Source: Piscinibacter aquaticus
GTDB taxonomy: Bacteria; Pseudomonadota; Gammaproteobacteria; Burkholderiales; Burkholderiaceae_C
Assembly: GCA_007994965.1 (NCBI GenBank)
Contig: VOPW01000001.1
Span: 1,488,001-1,552,000 of the forward strand
Direction of reading: 5' to 3'
DNA: 64,000 bases
Shown: positions 24,871 to 36,565 of the stretch, in pieces
Numbering within the stretch: the first letter of the stretch is position 1
Layout of the letters: every line of letters begins with the position of its first letter
Notes under the pieces: model-generated
What the model was told of the DNA's origin: nothing
The model's database searches: none
Seen by the model: the letters and a program-made list of their open reading frames with translations, nothing else
Position numbers and translations under genes: made by a program

Positions 24871-25721
24871 GCAGCGCTCCCGGCGAGCGCGCCCGGGGCA
24901 GGGCGCATCCACAGCGCGCGCCACAGCATCAGCAGAAGGTCCGGGGCACGCAGCGTCGGACGTCGGAGCAGCGTGGCATGGTCGAGCTGCGCAATGCGGT
25001 CGAGGATGCGCAGTCCACCCTGCACGACCGGGCGCAGCTCCCAGCCGGCCCGCCCCGGCACGCGGTGAACCAGCGGCGCCCCCTCCCGCATCAGCGTTCG
25101 CGCCCAGTCGCACTGCTGGCGCACGAGGGCTCTTGTTGCCGGCGAATCGACGCCGGCGAGCAGTTCTTCGCCACGCAGGCCGCGCGCTGCGCAATCGGAC
25201 TCGGGGATGTAGAGGCGGCCGCGCCGCGTGTCGACGCCGAGGTCTTGCCAGAAATTGATCAGCTGCAGCGCCGTGCAGATCGCATCGGAACGATGCAATG
25301 CCTCGGCATCGCTCACACCGTAGAGGTGCAGCAGCAGGCGGCCGACCGGGTTGGCCGAGCGTCGGCAGTACTCGAGCAGCTCCGCGCGGTCGGCATATCG
25401 CTGCTTGACGACGTCCTGCGCGAAGGCATCGAGCAGGTCGTGGAGCAGGGGCGTCGGCAGGCCGTGGCGGCGGATCGCTTCGCCCAGCGGCGCAAAGACC
25501 GCCGCCCAGCGACCTGAGGGAGTGCCGCCCGCGGCCGTGGCGGTGAGATCGGCGCGGTAGGCCGCCAGATCGGCCAGCCGCTTGTCGGGCGCGGCGTCAC
25601 CTTCGTCGGCGAGGTCGTCCGCCGTGCGCGCAAACCAGTAGATGGCCGCGATCGGCGGGCGAAGCGCCGGCGGGCACAGCCACGACGCGACGGGAAAGTT
25701 TTCGTAATGGTCGACGCTCAC
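24867..25721 (-). CDS. hpnC: hydroxysqualene synthase
   Basis: Converts presqualene diphosphate to hydroxysqualene. A 284-residue squalene/phytoene synthase fold: the opening SVDHYENFPVASWLCP is typical of HpnC, with the first Asp motif DDLADE near residue 37 and the second in NFWQDLGVDTRRGRLYIP. It is the first gene of the minus-strand hpnC-hpnD-hpnE operon and is divergent from the RND efflux genes. The frame is undamaged. No squalene-hopene cyclase or other hopanoid-modifying gene lies in the window. Confidence 0.93.
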   Translation of the reverse strand: MSVDHYENFPVASWLCPPALRPPIAAIYWFARTADDLADEGDAAPDKRLADLAAYRADLTATAAGGTPSGRWAAVFAPLGEAIRRHGLPTPLLHDLLDAFAQDVVKQRYADRAELLEYCRRSANPVGRLLLHLYGVSDAEALHRSDAICTALQLINFWQDLGVDTRRGRLYIPESDCAARGLRGEELLAGVDSPATRALVRQQCDWARTLMREGAPLVHRVPGRAGWELRPVVQGGLRILDRIAQLDHATLLRRPTLRAPDLLLMLWRALWMRPAPGALAGSAA

Positions 25722-25779
25722 GCCGCCGATTGTCCACGGCGCGGCGAGGGTCCACGGTGCGAAGGCCTGTCAGGATGGT

Positions 25780-25808
25780 TTGACAAGGCGCAAGGGCGCC
25801 AATACATT
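25780..25808 (+). promoter_or_regulatory. sigma-70 promoter of the RND efflux operon
   Basis: A perfect -35 TTGACA (25780-25785), a 17-base spacer and TACATT (25803-25808, 4/6) form a good housekeeping promoter, 29 bases before the adaptor gene start. The only consensus -35 with ideal spacing that I found in the window. Confidence 0.6.
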
Positions 25809-25822
25809 ACTGACCAGTCAGT
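25809..25822 (+). promoter_or_regulatory. operator palindrome directly after the -10 box (TetR-type)
   Basis: ACTGAC (25809-25814) and GTCAGT (25817-25822) form a perfect 6-bp inverted repeat with a 2-base centre, immediately downstream of the -10, where a bound repressor would block RNA polymerase. TetR-family repressors typically control RND pumps through such sites. No tetR gene is adjacent, so the regulator is unassigned. Confidence 0.55.
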
Positions 25823-25836
25823 CAGTTAAGGCCGCC

Positions 25837-26957
25837 ATGAAACCTGCCCACCTCGCCACGATCGTCGGTGTCGCCCTGCTGGCGGCTTGTTCCAAGCCCG
25901 AGCCAGCTGCCCCGCCGACACGCGCCGTCCGAACCGTGACGGTGGCCCCGCAGTCGGCCGGCGGCGTGTTCGAGTACGCCGGGGAAGTGCGCGCTCGGAC
26001 CGAATCGCGGCTGGGATTCCGGGTCGGCGGCAAGATCGTGCGCCGCGACGCCGATCTGGGCGACAACGTGCGCGCGGGCCAGTTGCTGGCACAGCTCGAT
26101 CCGCAGGATCTGCGGCTGGGCCAGGATGCCGCCAGGGCCGCGCTGTCGGCCGCGCAGGTCAACCACGACCGGGCGGCCGCCGACTTCAAGCGCTTCAAGG
26201 AACTGCGTGACCAGGGCTTCATCAGCTCGGCCGAGCTCGAGCGGCGCGAGACCGCGCTGAAGGCGGCGCAAGCCCAGCTCGAACAGGCTCGTGCCCAGAG
26301 CAGCGTGCAAGGCAACCAGGCCGGTTATGCGGCGCTGGTGGCCGATGCCAAGGGAGTCATCACCGCGGTTGAGGCGGAGCCGGGCATGGTGGTGGCAGCC
26401 GGCACGCCGGTGCTGCGCCGGCCCACGACGGCCCGCGCGACGTGGTGTTCTCGGTGCCCGAGGACAAGGTGGCCCTGGTTCGGCAGCTCGCCGCAGTGCC
26501 GGGCCGATTCAGCGTCAAGCTGTGGGGCGACGGTGCCACGGCGCTGCCGGCCACGATCCGCGAGATCTCGGCGGCCGCCGACCCGGTGACGCGCACCTTC
26601 CTCGTCAAGGCCGATGTCGGCAAAGCCGCGGTGAAGCTGGGCCAGACCGCCACCGTGCGCGTCGAGTTGCCGCAGACTGCCGGCGTGACCAAGCTGCCGC
26701 TGACGGCGCTCAAGGAAGAGCAGGGCAAGACGATCGTCTGGCTGGTCGACCGCCAGACCATGACCGTGCGCGCCCAGCCGGTGCAGGTGGCCGGTGCCGA
26801 TGGCAACGAGGCCGTGATCAGCGGCGGGCTGCAGCCGGGGCAGGTGGTCGTCACCGCCGGCGTGCACGTTCTGAACCCCGGCCAGCAGGTGAAGTTCTAC
26901 GCCGAGCCGGCGCGCGCCGCTGTGGCGCCGGTGGCTTCGCCGGTGACCGTCAAGTGA
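25837..26957 (+). CDS. RND efflux periplasmic adaptor (membrane fusion protein), lipoprotein
   Basis: Adaptor linking an RND pump to an outer-membrane channel. The N-terminus has a lipobox (LLAAC, Cys18), so it should be lipid-anchored on the periplasmic side of the inner membrane. A barrel-sandwich hybrid (RLGFRVGGKIVRRDADLGDNVRAGQLLAQLD), an alpha-hairpin (residues about 105-155) and a beta-barrel domain follow in the usual order. One lesion at 26419/26420 (GCCTGGC read GCCGGC) splits VLR from LAHDGPRDVVF; repair gives 373 residues. The stop overlaps the pump's GTG. Confidence 0.9.
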
Positions 26958-29900
26958 GCGGGGCCGCCATGGATCACGCCGCGGCGCCGGCGCGCTTCAA
27001 CATCTCGCGCTGGGCGCTCGACCACCCGGCGCTGACGCGCTACCTGCTCGTCGTGCTGCTGGTGCTGGGCTTTGCCGCCTACTTCCAGCTCGGGCAGGAC
27101 GAAGACCCTCCCTTCACCTTCCGCGCCATGGCGATCCGCGTGTTCTGGCCGGGCGCCACCGCACAGCAGGTGGCCGACCCGGGTGACCGACAAGCTCGAG
27201 CGCACGCTGCAGGAGGTGCCCTACGCCGACAAGATCCGCAGCTACTCCAAGCCCGGCGAGGCGCTGATCATCTTCCAGGTGAAGGACAACTCGCCGCCGC
27301 GCGAGATGGCGCAGATCTGGTACACGGTGCGCAAGAAGATCGGCGACATGCGCGCCACCTTGCCGGCCGGCGTGATCGGGCCCTTCTTCAACGACGAATT
27401 CGGCGACGTCTACGGCTCCATCTACGCGCTCTCGGCCGATGGTTTCAGCTACCAGGAACTGAAGGACCGGGCCGACTTCGTGCGCCAGCGCCTGCTGAAG
27501 GTCAAGCACGTCAACAAGGTGCAGATCTTCGGTGCGCAGGACGAGAAGGTCTTCATCGAGATCCCGCAGAAGCGGCTCGCGCAGCTCGGCCTGGATTTCA
27601 ACGGGTCATCGCGCAGATCGGTCAGCAGAACGCAGTCGAGTCGGCGGGCACGATCAACTCGCCCAGCGACTATCTGCAGGTGCGCGTGGCCGGCCAGTTC
27701 AACAGCGTCGACGAACTGCGCAGCTTCCCGATCCGCGCCAATGGCGCGAGCTTCCGCCTCGGCGACATTGCCGAGATCCGCCGTGGCTACGTCGATCCGC
27801 CGCAGGTGAAGGTGCGCCATCAGGGGCGCGAGGTGATCGCGCTGGGCATCTCGATGGCCAAGGGTGGCGACATCATCGAGCTCGGCGGGCGCTGCACGCC
27901 GCCACCGATGCGATCCGGGCCGACCTGCCGGTGGGCATCGAGCTGCAGCAGTTCCAGGACCAGTCGACCGTCGTCTCGCGCTCGGTCAACGAGTTCGTGA
28001 AGGTGCTGCTCGAGGCGGTGGTGATCGTGCTGGCCGTCAGCTTCGTCAGCCTCGGTCTGCACTTCAAGCCGTCGTTCCGACTCGACTGGCGCCCGGGCCT
28101 GGTGGTGGCGATCACGATCCCGCTGGTGCTGGCGATCACCTTCGTCGTCATGTACTACTGGGGTGTCGGCCTGCACAAGATCTCGCTGGGCTCGCTGATC
28201 ATCGCGCTGGGCCTGCTCGTCGACGACGCGATCATTGCCGTCGAGATGATGGTGCGAAAGCTCGAAGAGGGCTACGACAAGGTGCGCGCCGCGACCTTCG
28301 CCTACGAGGCCACCGCGATGCCAATGCTCACCGGCACCCTGATCACCGCGGTGGGCTTCCTGCCGATCGGCATGGCGAAATCGACGGTCGGCGAATACAC
28401 CTTCGCGATCTTCGCCGTCACCGCGGCGGCGCTGCTGATCTCGTGGCTGGTGTCGGTGTATTTCGTGCCCTATCTCGGCACGCTGATCCTCAAGCACAAG
28501 GACAACGGCAACGTCGCGGGCGAGCCGCACGAGCTCTTCGACACGCCGTTCTACACGCGCTTCCGGGCGCTGGTGAACTGGTGCGTGGCGCACCGCTGGA
28601 TCACCATCAGCCTGACCGTCGCCACGCTGGTGCTCGGCGTGGTCGGCATGGGCAAGGTGCAGAACCAGTTCTTCCCGGATTCGAGCCGGCTGGAGCTGCT
28701 GGTCGACCTCTGGTACCCCGAAGGCACGTCGTACGCGGCGAACGAGGACGTCACCCGGCGCGTCGAGGCGCGCATCATGAAGCTCGAAGGCGTCGACCAC
28801 GTCACGACCTGGGTGGGCAGCGGTGCGGAGCGCTTCGCGCTGGTGCTCGATCAGATCTTCCCGCAGAGCAACGTCAGCCAGCTGATCGTGCTGCCGAAGG
28901 ACCGGCCGCGCGCGAAAGGCTGCGCCGCCTGCTGCCCGAGCTGCTGGCCACCGAATTCCCGGAGGGCGCGCTCGCGCCAAGCTGCTGCCCAACGGACCGC
29001 CGGTGCCGTATCCGGTGCAGTTCCGTGTCGTCGGGCCCGATCCGGCCCAGGTGCGCGCCTATGCCGACGAGGTCAAGGCGATCATGCGCCAGAACCCGAA
29101 CATGCGCGGCGTCAACGACAACTGGAACGAGGCGGTGAAGGTGCTGCGTCTCGAGGTCGACCAGGACAAGGCGCGCGCACTGGGCGTGACCAGCCAGTCG
29201 ATCGCGCAGGCGGCGCGGGTGTTCAACAGCGGCTCGACGATCGGGCAGTTCCGCGAGGGCGACAAGCTGATCGACATCGTGCTGCGGCAGCCATTCGAAG
29301 AGCGCGACACGCTCACCGCGCTGGCCAACGGTTACGTGCCCACCGCCAGCGGCCGCAGCATTCCGCTCGGGCAGATCGCCAAGGCGAGCTTCGCCTGGGA
29401 ACCGGGCGTGCTGTGGCGCGAGGGCCGTGACTATGCGGCCACGGTGCAGGGCGACATCGTCGACGGCCTGCAGGGCGCCACGGTGACGGCGCAGCTCGAT
29501 CCGCTGTTCAAGCCGATCCGCGAGAAGATGCTGCCGGGCTACCGCATCGAGGTGGCCGGCGCGGTGGAGGAGAGCAGCAAGGGCCAGGGTTCGATCGCCG
29601 CCGGCGCGCCGCTGATGCTCTTCATCATGTTCACGCTGCTGATGCTGCAGCTGCACAGCTTCAGCCGCTCGGTGCTGGTGTTCCTCACCGGGCCGATGGG
29701 CATCGCCGGCGTGGCGGCGGCGCTGCTGCTGCTGAACCGGCCGTTCGGCTTCGTCGCGCTGCTCGGCGTGATCGCGCTGATGGGCATGATCATGCGCAAC
29801 TCGGTGATCCTGATCGACCAGATCGAGCACGACCGCGAGCGCGGCGTCGCCACCTGGGATGCGATCGTGGAAGCCGCGGTGCGGCGATTCCGTCCGATCA

Positions 29901-30094
29901 TCCTGACGGCGGCGGCGGCGGTGCTGGCGATGATTCCCTTGTCGCGCAGCGTGTTCTGGGGTCCGATGGCGGTGGCGATCATGGGCGGACTGATCGTCGC
30001 CACCGCGCTGACGCTGCTGGCGCTGCCCGCGATGTACGCGGCCTGGTTCCGCGTCAAACCGGCCCGGGAGGAGCGGCTCGCCGCATCCCGCTAA
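26954..30094 (+). CDS. RND efflux transporter permease
   Basis: Proton-driven inner-membrane exporter of the HAE1/AcrB class, about 1047 residues with 12 transmembrane segments and two large periplasmic loops. The opening ISRWALDHPALTRYLLVVLLVLG and the GLLVDDAIIAVEMM segment in TM4, with the Asp pair of the proton relay, are clear. Five lesions: 27178-27183 (ACCAGGT read ACCCGGGT), near 27602 (ACCAGGT read ACGGGT), 27885-27889 (GCCAGGC read GCGGGC) and 28903/28904 (ACCAGGC read ACCGGC) at RCCWGGY, and one at about 28973 in a GC-alternating tract. The start is GTG at 26954, overlapping the adaptor stop, or ATG at 26969. No outer-membrane channel gene is adjacent. Confidence 0.9.
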
Positions 30095-30126
30095 AATCGG
30101 CGGTTTGCCGTCGAGGCCGTCCCCAT

Positions 30127-30210
30127 GCGCGGGTGGCGAAATTGGTAGACGCACCAGGTTTAGGTCCTGACGCCAGCGATGGTGTGGGGTTCGAGTCCCC
30201 CCGCGCACCA
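30127..30210 (+). tRNA. tRNA-Leu(UAG)
   Basis: An 84-base cloverleaf with encoded CCA. The acceptor GCGCGGG pairs with CCCGCGC, the anticodon loop TTTAGGT gives UAG, the T-arm reads GGGGTTCGAGTCCCC, and the long variable arm is the class II form of tRNA-Leu. It reads CUA, one of the rare codons in the leuA leader peptide. A TAAAAT box at 30092-30097, overlapping the RND stop, may be its -10. Confidence 0.97.
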
Positions 30211-30239
30211 GACATTCAACCCCTCAGTCCGAGAACACC

Positions 30240-31545
30240 ATGTCCGTTCAAGTCGAAACCCTCGAGAAGCTCGAGCGCCGCATCACGCTGACGCTGCCCA
30301 CCGACACCATCCAGTCGGAGGTCGAGTCGCGCCTGAAGCGCACTGGCCCGCACGGTCAAGGCCGACGGCTTCCGCCCGGGCAAGGTGCCGATGAGCGTCG
30401 TCGCCCAGCGCTACGGCTACTCGGTGCACTACGAGGTGATGAACGACAAGGTCGGCGAGAAGTTCAACGAGGCCGTCAACGAAGCCAAGCTGCGCGTGGC
30501 CGGTGCGCCGCGCATCACCGAGAAGGATGGCGCCCCGGAGGGCCGGGTGGCCTTCGACGCCACCTTCGAGGTCTACCCGGAAGTGAAGATCGGCGACCTG
30601 TCCGCCGCCGAGGTCGAGCGCGTGTCCACCGAGGTGACCGACGCCGCGATCGACAAGACGCTGGACATCCTGCGCAAGCAGCGCCGCACCTTCCAGCAGC
30701 GCGCCGCCGCCGACGGCGCCGCCGAAGGCGACCGCGTGACGATCGATTTCGAAGGCAAGATCGACGGCGTGCCCTTCGAGGGCGGCAAGGCCGAGGGCTT
30801 CCAGTTCATCATCGGCGAAGGCCAGATGCTCGAGCAGTTCGACCAGGCCGTGCGCGGCATGAAGGCCGGCGAGCAAGACCTTCCCGCTGCAGTTCCCGGC
30901 CGATTACCACGGCAAGGACGTGGCCGGCAAGGAAGCCGATTTCCTGGTGACGCTGAAGAAGGTCGAGGCGCAGCACCTGCCCGAGATCAACGAGGCGCTG
31001 GCCAAGTCGCTCGGCATCAAGGACGGCACGGTCGAGGCGCTGCGCGCCGACATCAAGAAGAACCTCGAGCGCGAGGTCAGGTTCCGCGTGCTGGCGCGCA
31101 ACAAGTCCAGCGTGATGGAAGCGCTGATCAAGGTGGCCGAGCTCGACGTGCCCAAGGCCCTGGTCGCCGGCGAAGTCGAGCGCATGACCGAGGCCGCCCG
31201 TGCCGACCTGAAGAAGCGCGGCATCAAGGACGCCGAGAATGCGCCGATCCCGGCGGAGATCTTCGAGCCGCAGGCCGAGCGCCGCGTGCGCCTGGGCTGG
31301 TGGTCGGCGAGCTGGTGCGCTCGAACAGCCTGCAGGCCAAGCCCGAGCAGCTGCAGGCGCACATCGAGGAGATGGCGCAGAGCTACGAGCGCCCGGCCGA
31401 AGTGGTGCGCTGGTACCTGGGCGACCGCAACCGCATGGCGGAGGTGGAAGCCGTGGTCATCGAAAACAACGTGGCGGAGTTCGTGATGGCCAAGGCCAAG
31501 GTCGCCGACAAGGTCGTGCCGTTCGACGAACTGATGGTCGGCTGA
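30240..31545 (+). CDS. tig: trigger factor
   Basis: Ribosome-bound chaperone and peptidyl-prolyl isomerase meeting nascent chains at the exit tunnel. The N-terminal ribosome-binding domain contains the signature GFRPGKVP; the FKBP-type domain follows ([20 protein letters not shown], residues about 160-245), then a helical C-terminal domain. Three lesions: 30341-30342 (GCCTGGC read GCACTGGC) and 31297 (GCCTGGT read GCTGGT) are at RCCWGGY; the third at 30873/30874 looks like loss of two bases from GAGAGC. Repair gives 435 residues. It leads the tig-clpP-clpX-lon block. Confidence 0.95.
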
Positions 31546-31586
31546 GTTCGCGACATACTCCGGACATCCGAAACCCGAGGAACAGC

Positions 31587-32179
31587 ATGAGCGCGCTCGA
31601 CATCACCGGCCTGGGCATGGTGCCCATGGTCATCGAAACCTCCGGCCGGGGCGAACGGGCCTACGACATCTACAGCCGGCTGCTGCGCGAGCGCATCATC
31701 TTCCTGGTCGGCCCGGTGACCGACCAGTCGGCCAACCTTTGGTGGTGGCGCAGCTGCTGTTCCTCGAGAGCGAGAACCCGGACAAGGACATCTACCTGTA
31801 CATCAACTCGCCCGGCGGCTCGGTGAGTGCGGGCATGTCGATCTACGACACGATGCAGTTCATCAAGCCGGATGTCTCCACGATGTGCCTGGGCATGGCC
31901 GCCAGCATGGGCTCCTTCCTGCTGATGGCCGGCGCCAAGGGCAAGCGCGTGGCGCTGCCGAACTCGCGGGTGATGATCCACCAGCCCTCCGGCGGGGCGC
32001 AGGGCCAGGCCACCGACATCGAGATCCATGCCCGCGAGATCCTGAAGACGCGCGAGAAGCTCAACCAGATCTATGCCGACCGCACGGGCCAGCCGCTGGC
32101 CAAGATCCAGGCCGACATGGAGCGTGATTTCTACCTCGACGCCGAAGAAGCCAAGGCCTACGGCCTGATCGACCGGTGA
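31587..32179 (+). CDS. clpP: ATP-dependent Clp protease, proteolytic subunit
   Basis: Tetradecameric serine protease that degrades substrates fed by ClpX or ClpA. The catalytic Ser is in [10 protein letters not shown] and the His in VMIHQPSGG; the [20 protein letters not shown] strand is typical. One lesion at 31737-31741 (ACCTGGT read ACCTTTGGT, two extra bases) at RCCWGGY divides SANL from VVAQLLFLE; repair gives 196 residues. The start at ATG 31587 follows GAGGAACAGC. The gene lies 41 bases after tig. Confidence 0.95.
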
Positions 32180-32242
32180 TCACGCAGCGCCCCTGAGCGG
32201 GACCGGAGCGATCACTTCGCCGCGAACGCGGCCATGGTGGGG

Positions 32243-32268
32243 AAAGGGCCCGTTTCGGGCCCTTTTCC
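32243..32268 (+). terminator. rho-independent terminator between clpP and clpX
   Basis: AAAGGGCCC (32243-32251) pairs with GGGCCCTTT (32257-32265) around a 5-base loop, ending in a T-run. It indicates that tig-clpP is at least partly separated from clpX-lon transcription. Confidence 0.85.
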
Positions 32269-32335
32269 ATTGGGCAGCCTGGGTCGCCTTTTCAACTATC
32301 ATTGGACAACGCCACCCATCCCAGGCAACCCATCC

Positions 32336-33599
32336 ATGGCCGACAAGAAAGGCTCCCCACCGAGAAGGTGCTGTATTGCTCCTTCTGCGGCAAGACCAGC
32401 ACGAAGTCAAGAAGCTGATCGCCGGCCCGTCGGTGTTCATCTGCGACGAGTGCATCGAGCTGTGCAACGACATCATCCGCGATGAAGTGCCGGCCGAAGG
32501 CGCGGAGACCCGCGCCGCGAAGTCCGACCTGCCGATCCCGACCGAGATCAAGGCCATCCTCGACCAGTACGTGATCGGGCAGGACCGGGCCAAGCGCACG
32601 CTCGCGGTCGCGGTCTACAACCACTACAAGCGGCTCAAGCACATGAGCCGCAGCAAGGACGAGGTCGAACTCGCCAAGAGCAACATCCTGCTGATCGGGC
32701 CGACCGGCTCCGGCAAGACCTTGCTGGCGCAGACGCTCGCCCGCCTGCTCAATGTGCCGTTCGTGATCGCCGATGCGACCACGCTGACCGAAGCCGGCTA
32801 CGTCGGCGAAGACGTCGAGAACATCATCCAGAAGCTGCTGCAGAACTGCGGCTACGACGTCGAAGGCGCAGCGCGGCATCGTCTACATCGACGAGATCGA
32901 CAAGATCTCGCGCAAGGCCGACAACCCGTCGATCACGCGTGACGTCTCGGGCGAGGGCGTGCAGCAGGCGCTGCTCAAGCTGGTGGAAGGCACCATGGCC
33001 AGCGTGCCGCCGCAAGGTGGCCGCAAGCATCCCAACCAGGACTTCCTGCAGATCGACACGACGAACATCCTGTTCATCTGCGGCGGTGCGTTCGACGGCC
33101 TCGAGAAGGTCATCCAGAACCGCACCGAGAAGTCCGGCATCGGCTTCGGTGCCTCGGTGCACGGCAAGTCGGAACGGCGCGTTTCCGAAGTGTTCCGCGA
33201 GGTCGAGCCGGAAGACCTGATCAAGTTCGGCCTGATCCCCGAGCTCGTCGGCCGCCTGCCGGTGGTCGCCACGCTGGGCGAGCTGACCGAAGACGCGCTG
33301 GTGCAGATCCTGACCGAGCCGAAGAATGCGCTGGTCAAGCAGTACCAGAAGCTGTTCGGCATGGACGGCGTCGAGCTGGAGATCCGACCGTCCGCGCTCG
33401 CAGCCATTGCGCGCAAGGCGCTGGCGCGCAAGACCGGCGCGCGCGGCCTGCGCTCGATCATGGAGCACTCCTGATCGACACGATGTTCGACCTGCCCAAC
33501 CTCGATGGCGTGGCCAAGGTGGTGCTGGACGAACACACGATCGAAGAAGAGGCGAAGCCGCTGCTCGTCTATCGCGAGCAGGCCAAGGCGAGCGCCTGA
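32336..33599 (+). CDS. clpX: ATP-dependent Clp protease, ATP-binding subunit ClpX
   Basis: AAA+ unfoldase that delivers substrates to ClpP. The N-terminal zinc-binding domain has four cysteines (YCSFCGK and CDECIELC); Walker A is GPTGSGKT and Walker B sits in [10 protein letters not shown]. Four lesions, none at RCCWGGY: a C-run shortening near 32355 (GSPTEKV), another near 32397 (ACCCAG), a two-base loss near 32863 (VEKAQRG) and a C loss near 33470 (EHSLIDTM). Repair gives about 422 residues, the normal length. So many lesions in an essential, highly conserved gene argue strongly for sequence error. Confidence 0.94.
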
Positions 33600-33688
33600 C
33601 GTCCGGTGTGCCGCCACGGGAAGGTGATGGCGGCTCCTTGCAATTGACGGCTCGGGCCACAGATGGGCCTGAGAAAGAGAGGTTTCCA

Positions 33689-36100
<2,412 letters not shown>

Positions 36101-36104
36101 ACAG

Positions 36105-36140
36105 GAAATCGGGTCGTTTGCGAACTTCCCGATTTCTTGT
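36105..36140 (+). terminator. terminator-like hairpin after lon
   Basis: GAAATCGGG (36105-36113) pairs perfectly with CCCGATTTC (36128-36136), followed by TTGT. It begins 4 bases past the restored lon stop, which also supports that stop. Confidence 0.65.
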
Positions 36141-36147
36141 GTATACT
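36118..36147 (+). promoter_or_regulatory. promoter of the tRNA-Gly gene
   Basis: TATACT (36142-36147, 5/6) with TTGCGA (36118-36123, 4/6) at an 18-base spacing, ending 11 bases before the mature tRNA. The -35 lies within the loop of the lon terminator. Confidence 0.5.
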
Positions 36148-36158
36148 GCGAGGCTCAC

Positions 36159-36234
36159 GCGGGAGTAGCTCAGTTGGTAGAGCGCAACCTTGCCAAGGTT
36201 GAGGTCGCGAGTTCGAGACTCGTCTCCCGCTCCA
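36159..36234 (+). tRNA. tRNA-Gly(GCC)
   Basis: A 76-base cloverleaf with encoded CCA. The acceptor GCGGGAG pairs with CTCCCGC, the D-arm reads GCTCAGTTGGTAGAGC, the anticodon loop TTGCCAA gives GCC, and the T-loop is GTTCGAGAC. Its own promoter and terminator suggest independent transcription. Confidence 0.97.
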
Positions 36235-36244
36235 AATCAGAAAG

Positions 36245-36265
36245 GGAAGCCCAGGCTTCCTTTTT
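36245..36265 (+). terminator. rho-independent terminator between tRNA-Gly and tRNA-Cys
   Basis: GGAAGCC (36245-36251) pairs with GGCTTCC (36254-36260), followed by TTTTT. It starts 11 bases after tRNA-Gly. Confidence 0.85.
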
Positions 36266-36293
36266 GTCAGAATCACCGCAAGTGTGATTCCAC

Positions 36294-36367
36294 GGCGCGG
36301 TAGCAAAGCGGTTATGCACCGGATTGCAAATCCGTGTAGGTCGGTTCGACTCCGGCCCGCGCCTCCA
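36294..36367 (+). tRNA. tRNA-Cys(GCA)
   Basis: A 74-base cloverleaf with encoded CCA. The acceptor GGCGCGG pairs with CCGCGCC; the anticodon loop TTGCAAA gives GCA; the T-loop is GGTTCGACTCC. It is flanked by terminators on both sides. Confidence 0.97.
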
Positions 36368-36377
36368 GATCTCCATC

Positions 36378-36406
36378 GGGCCTCGCTGTGCGAGGCCCTT
36401 TTCTTT
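36378..36406 (+). terminator. rho-independent terminator after tRNA-Cys
   Basis: GGGCCTCG (36378-36385) pairs with CGAGGCCC (36391-36398) around CTGTG, followed by TTTTCTTT. Confidence 0.88.
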
Positions 36407-36453
36407 GGCGCATCGATACGCCGCATATCATCGCGCGCGTCCACCCTCCCGGC

Positions 36454-36545
36454 GCCCGGGTGGTGAAATCGGTAAACACAGCGGACTTAAAATCCGCCGC
36501 CTCTCGAAAGAGGGCTTGCGGGTTCGATGCCCGCCCCGGGCACCA
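36454..36545 (+). tRNA. tRNA-Leu(UAA)
   Basis: A 92-base class II tRNA with encoded CCA. The acceptor GCCCGGG pairs with CCCGGGC, the anticodon loop CTTAAAA gives UAA, and a long variable arm (CCTCTCGAAAGAGGG hairpin) follows. The MFS gene begins 20 bases downstream. Confidence 0.97.
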
Positions 36546-36565
36546 CGCGTTGCAGCGGAGACCGC

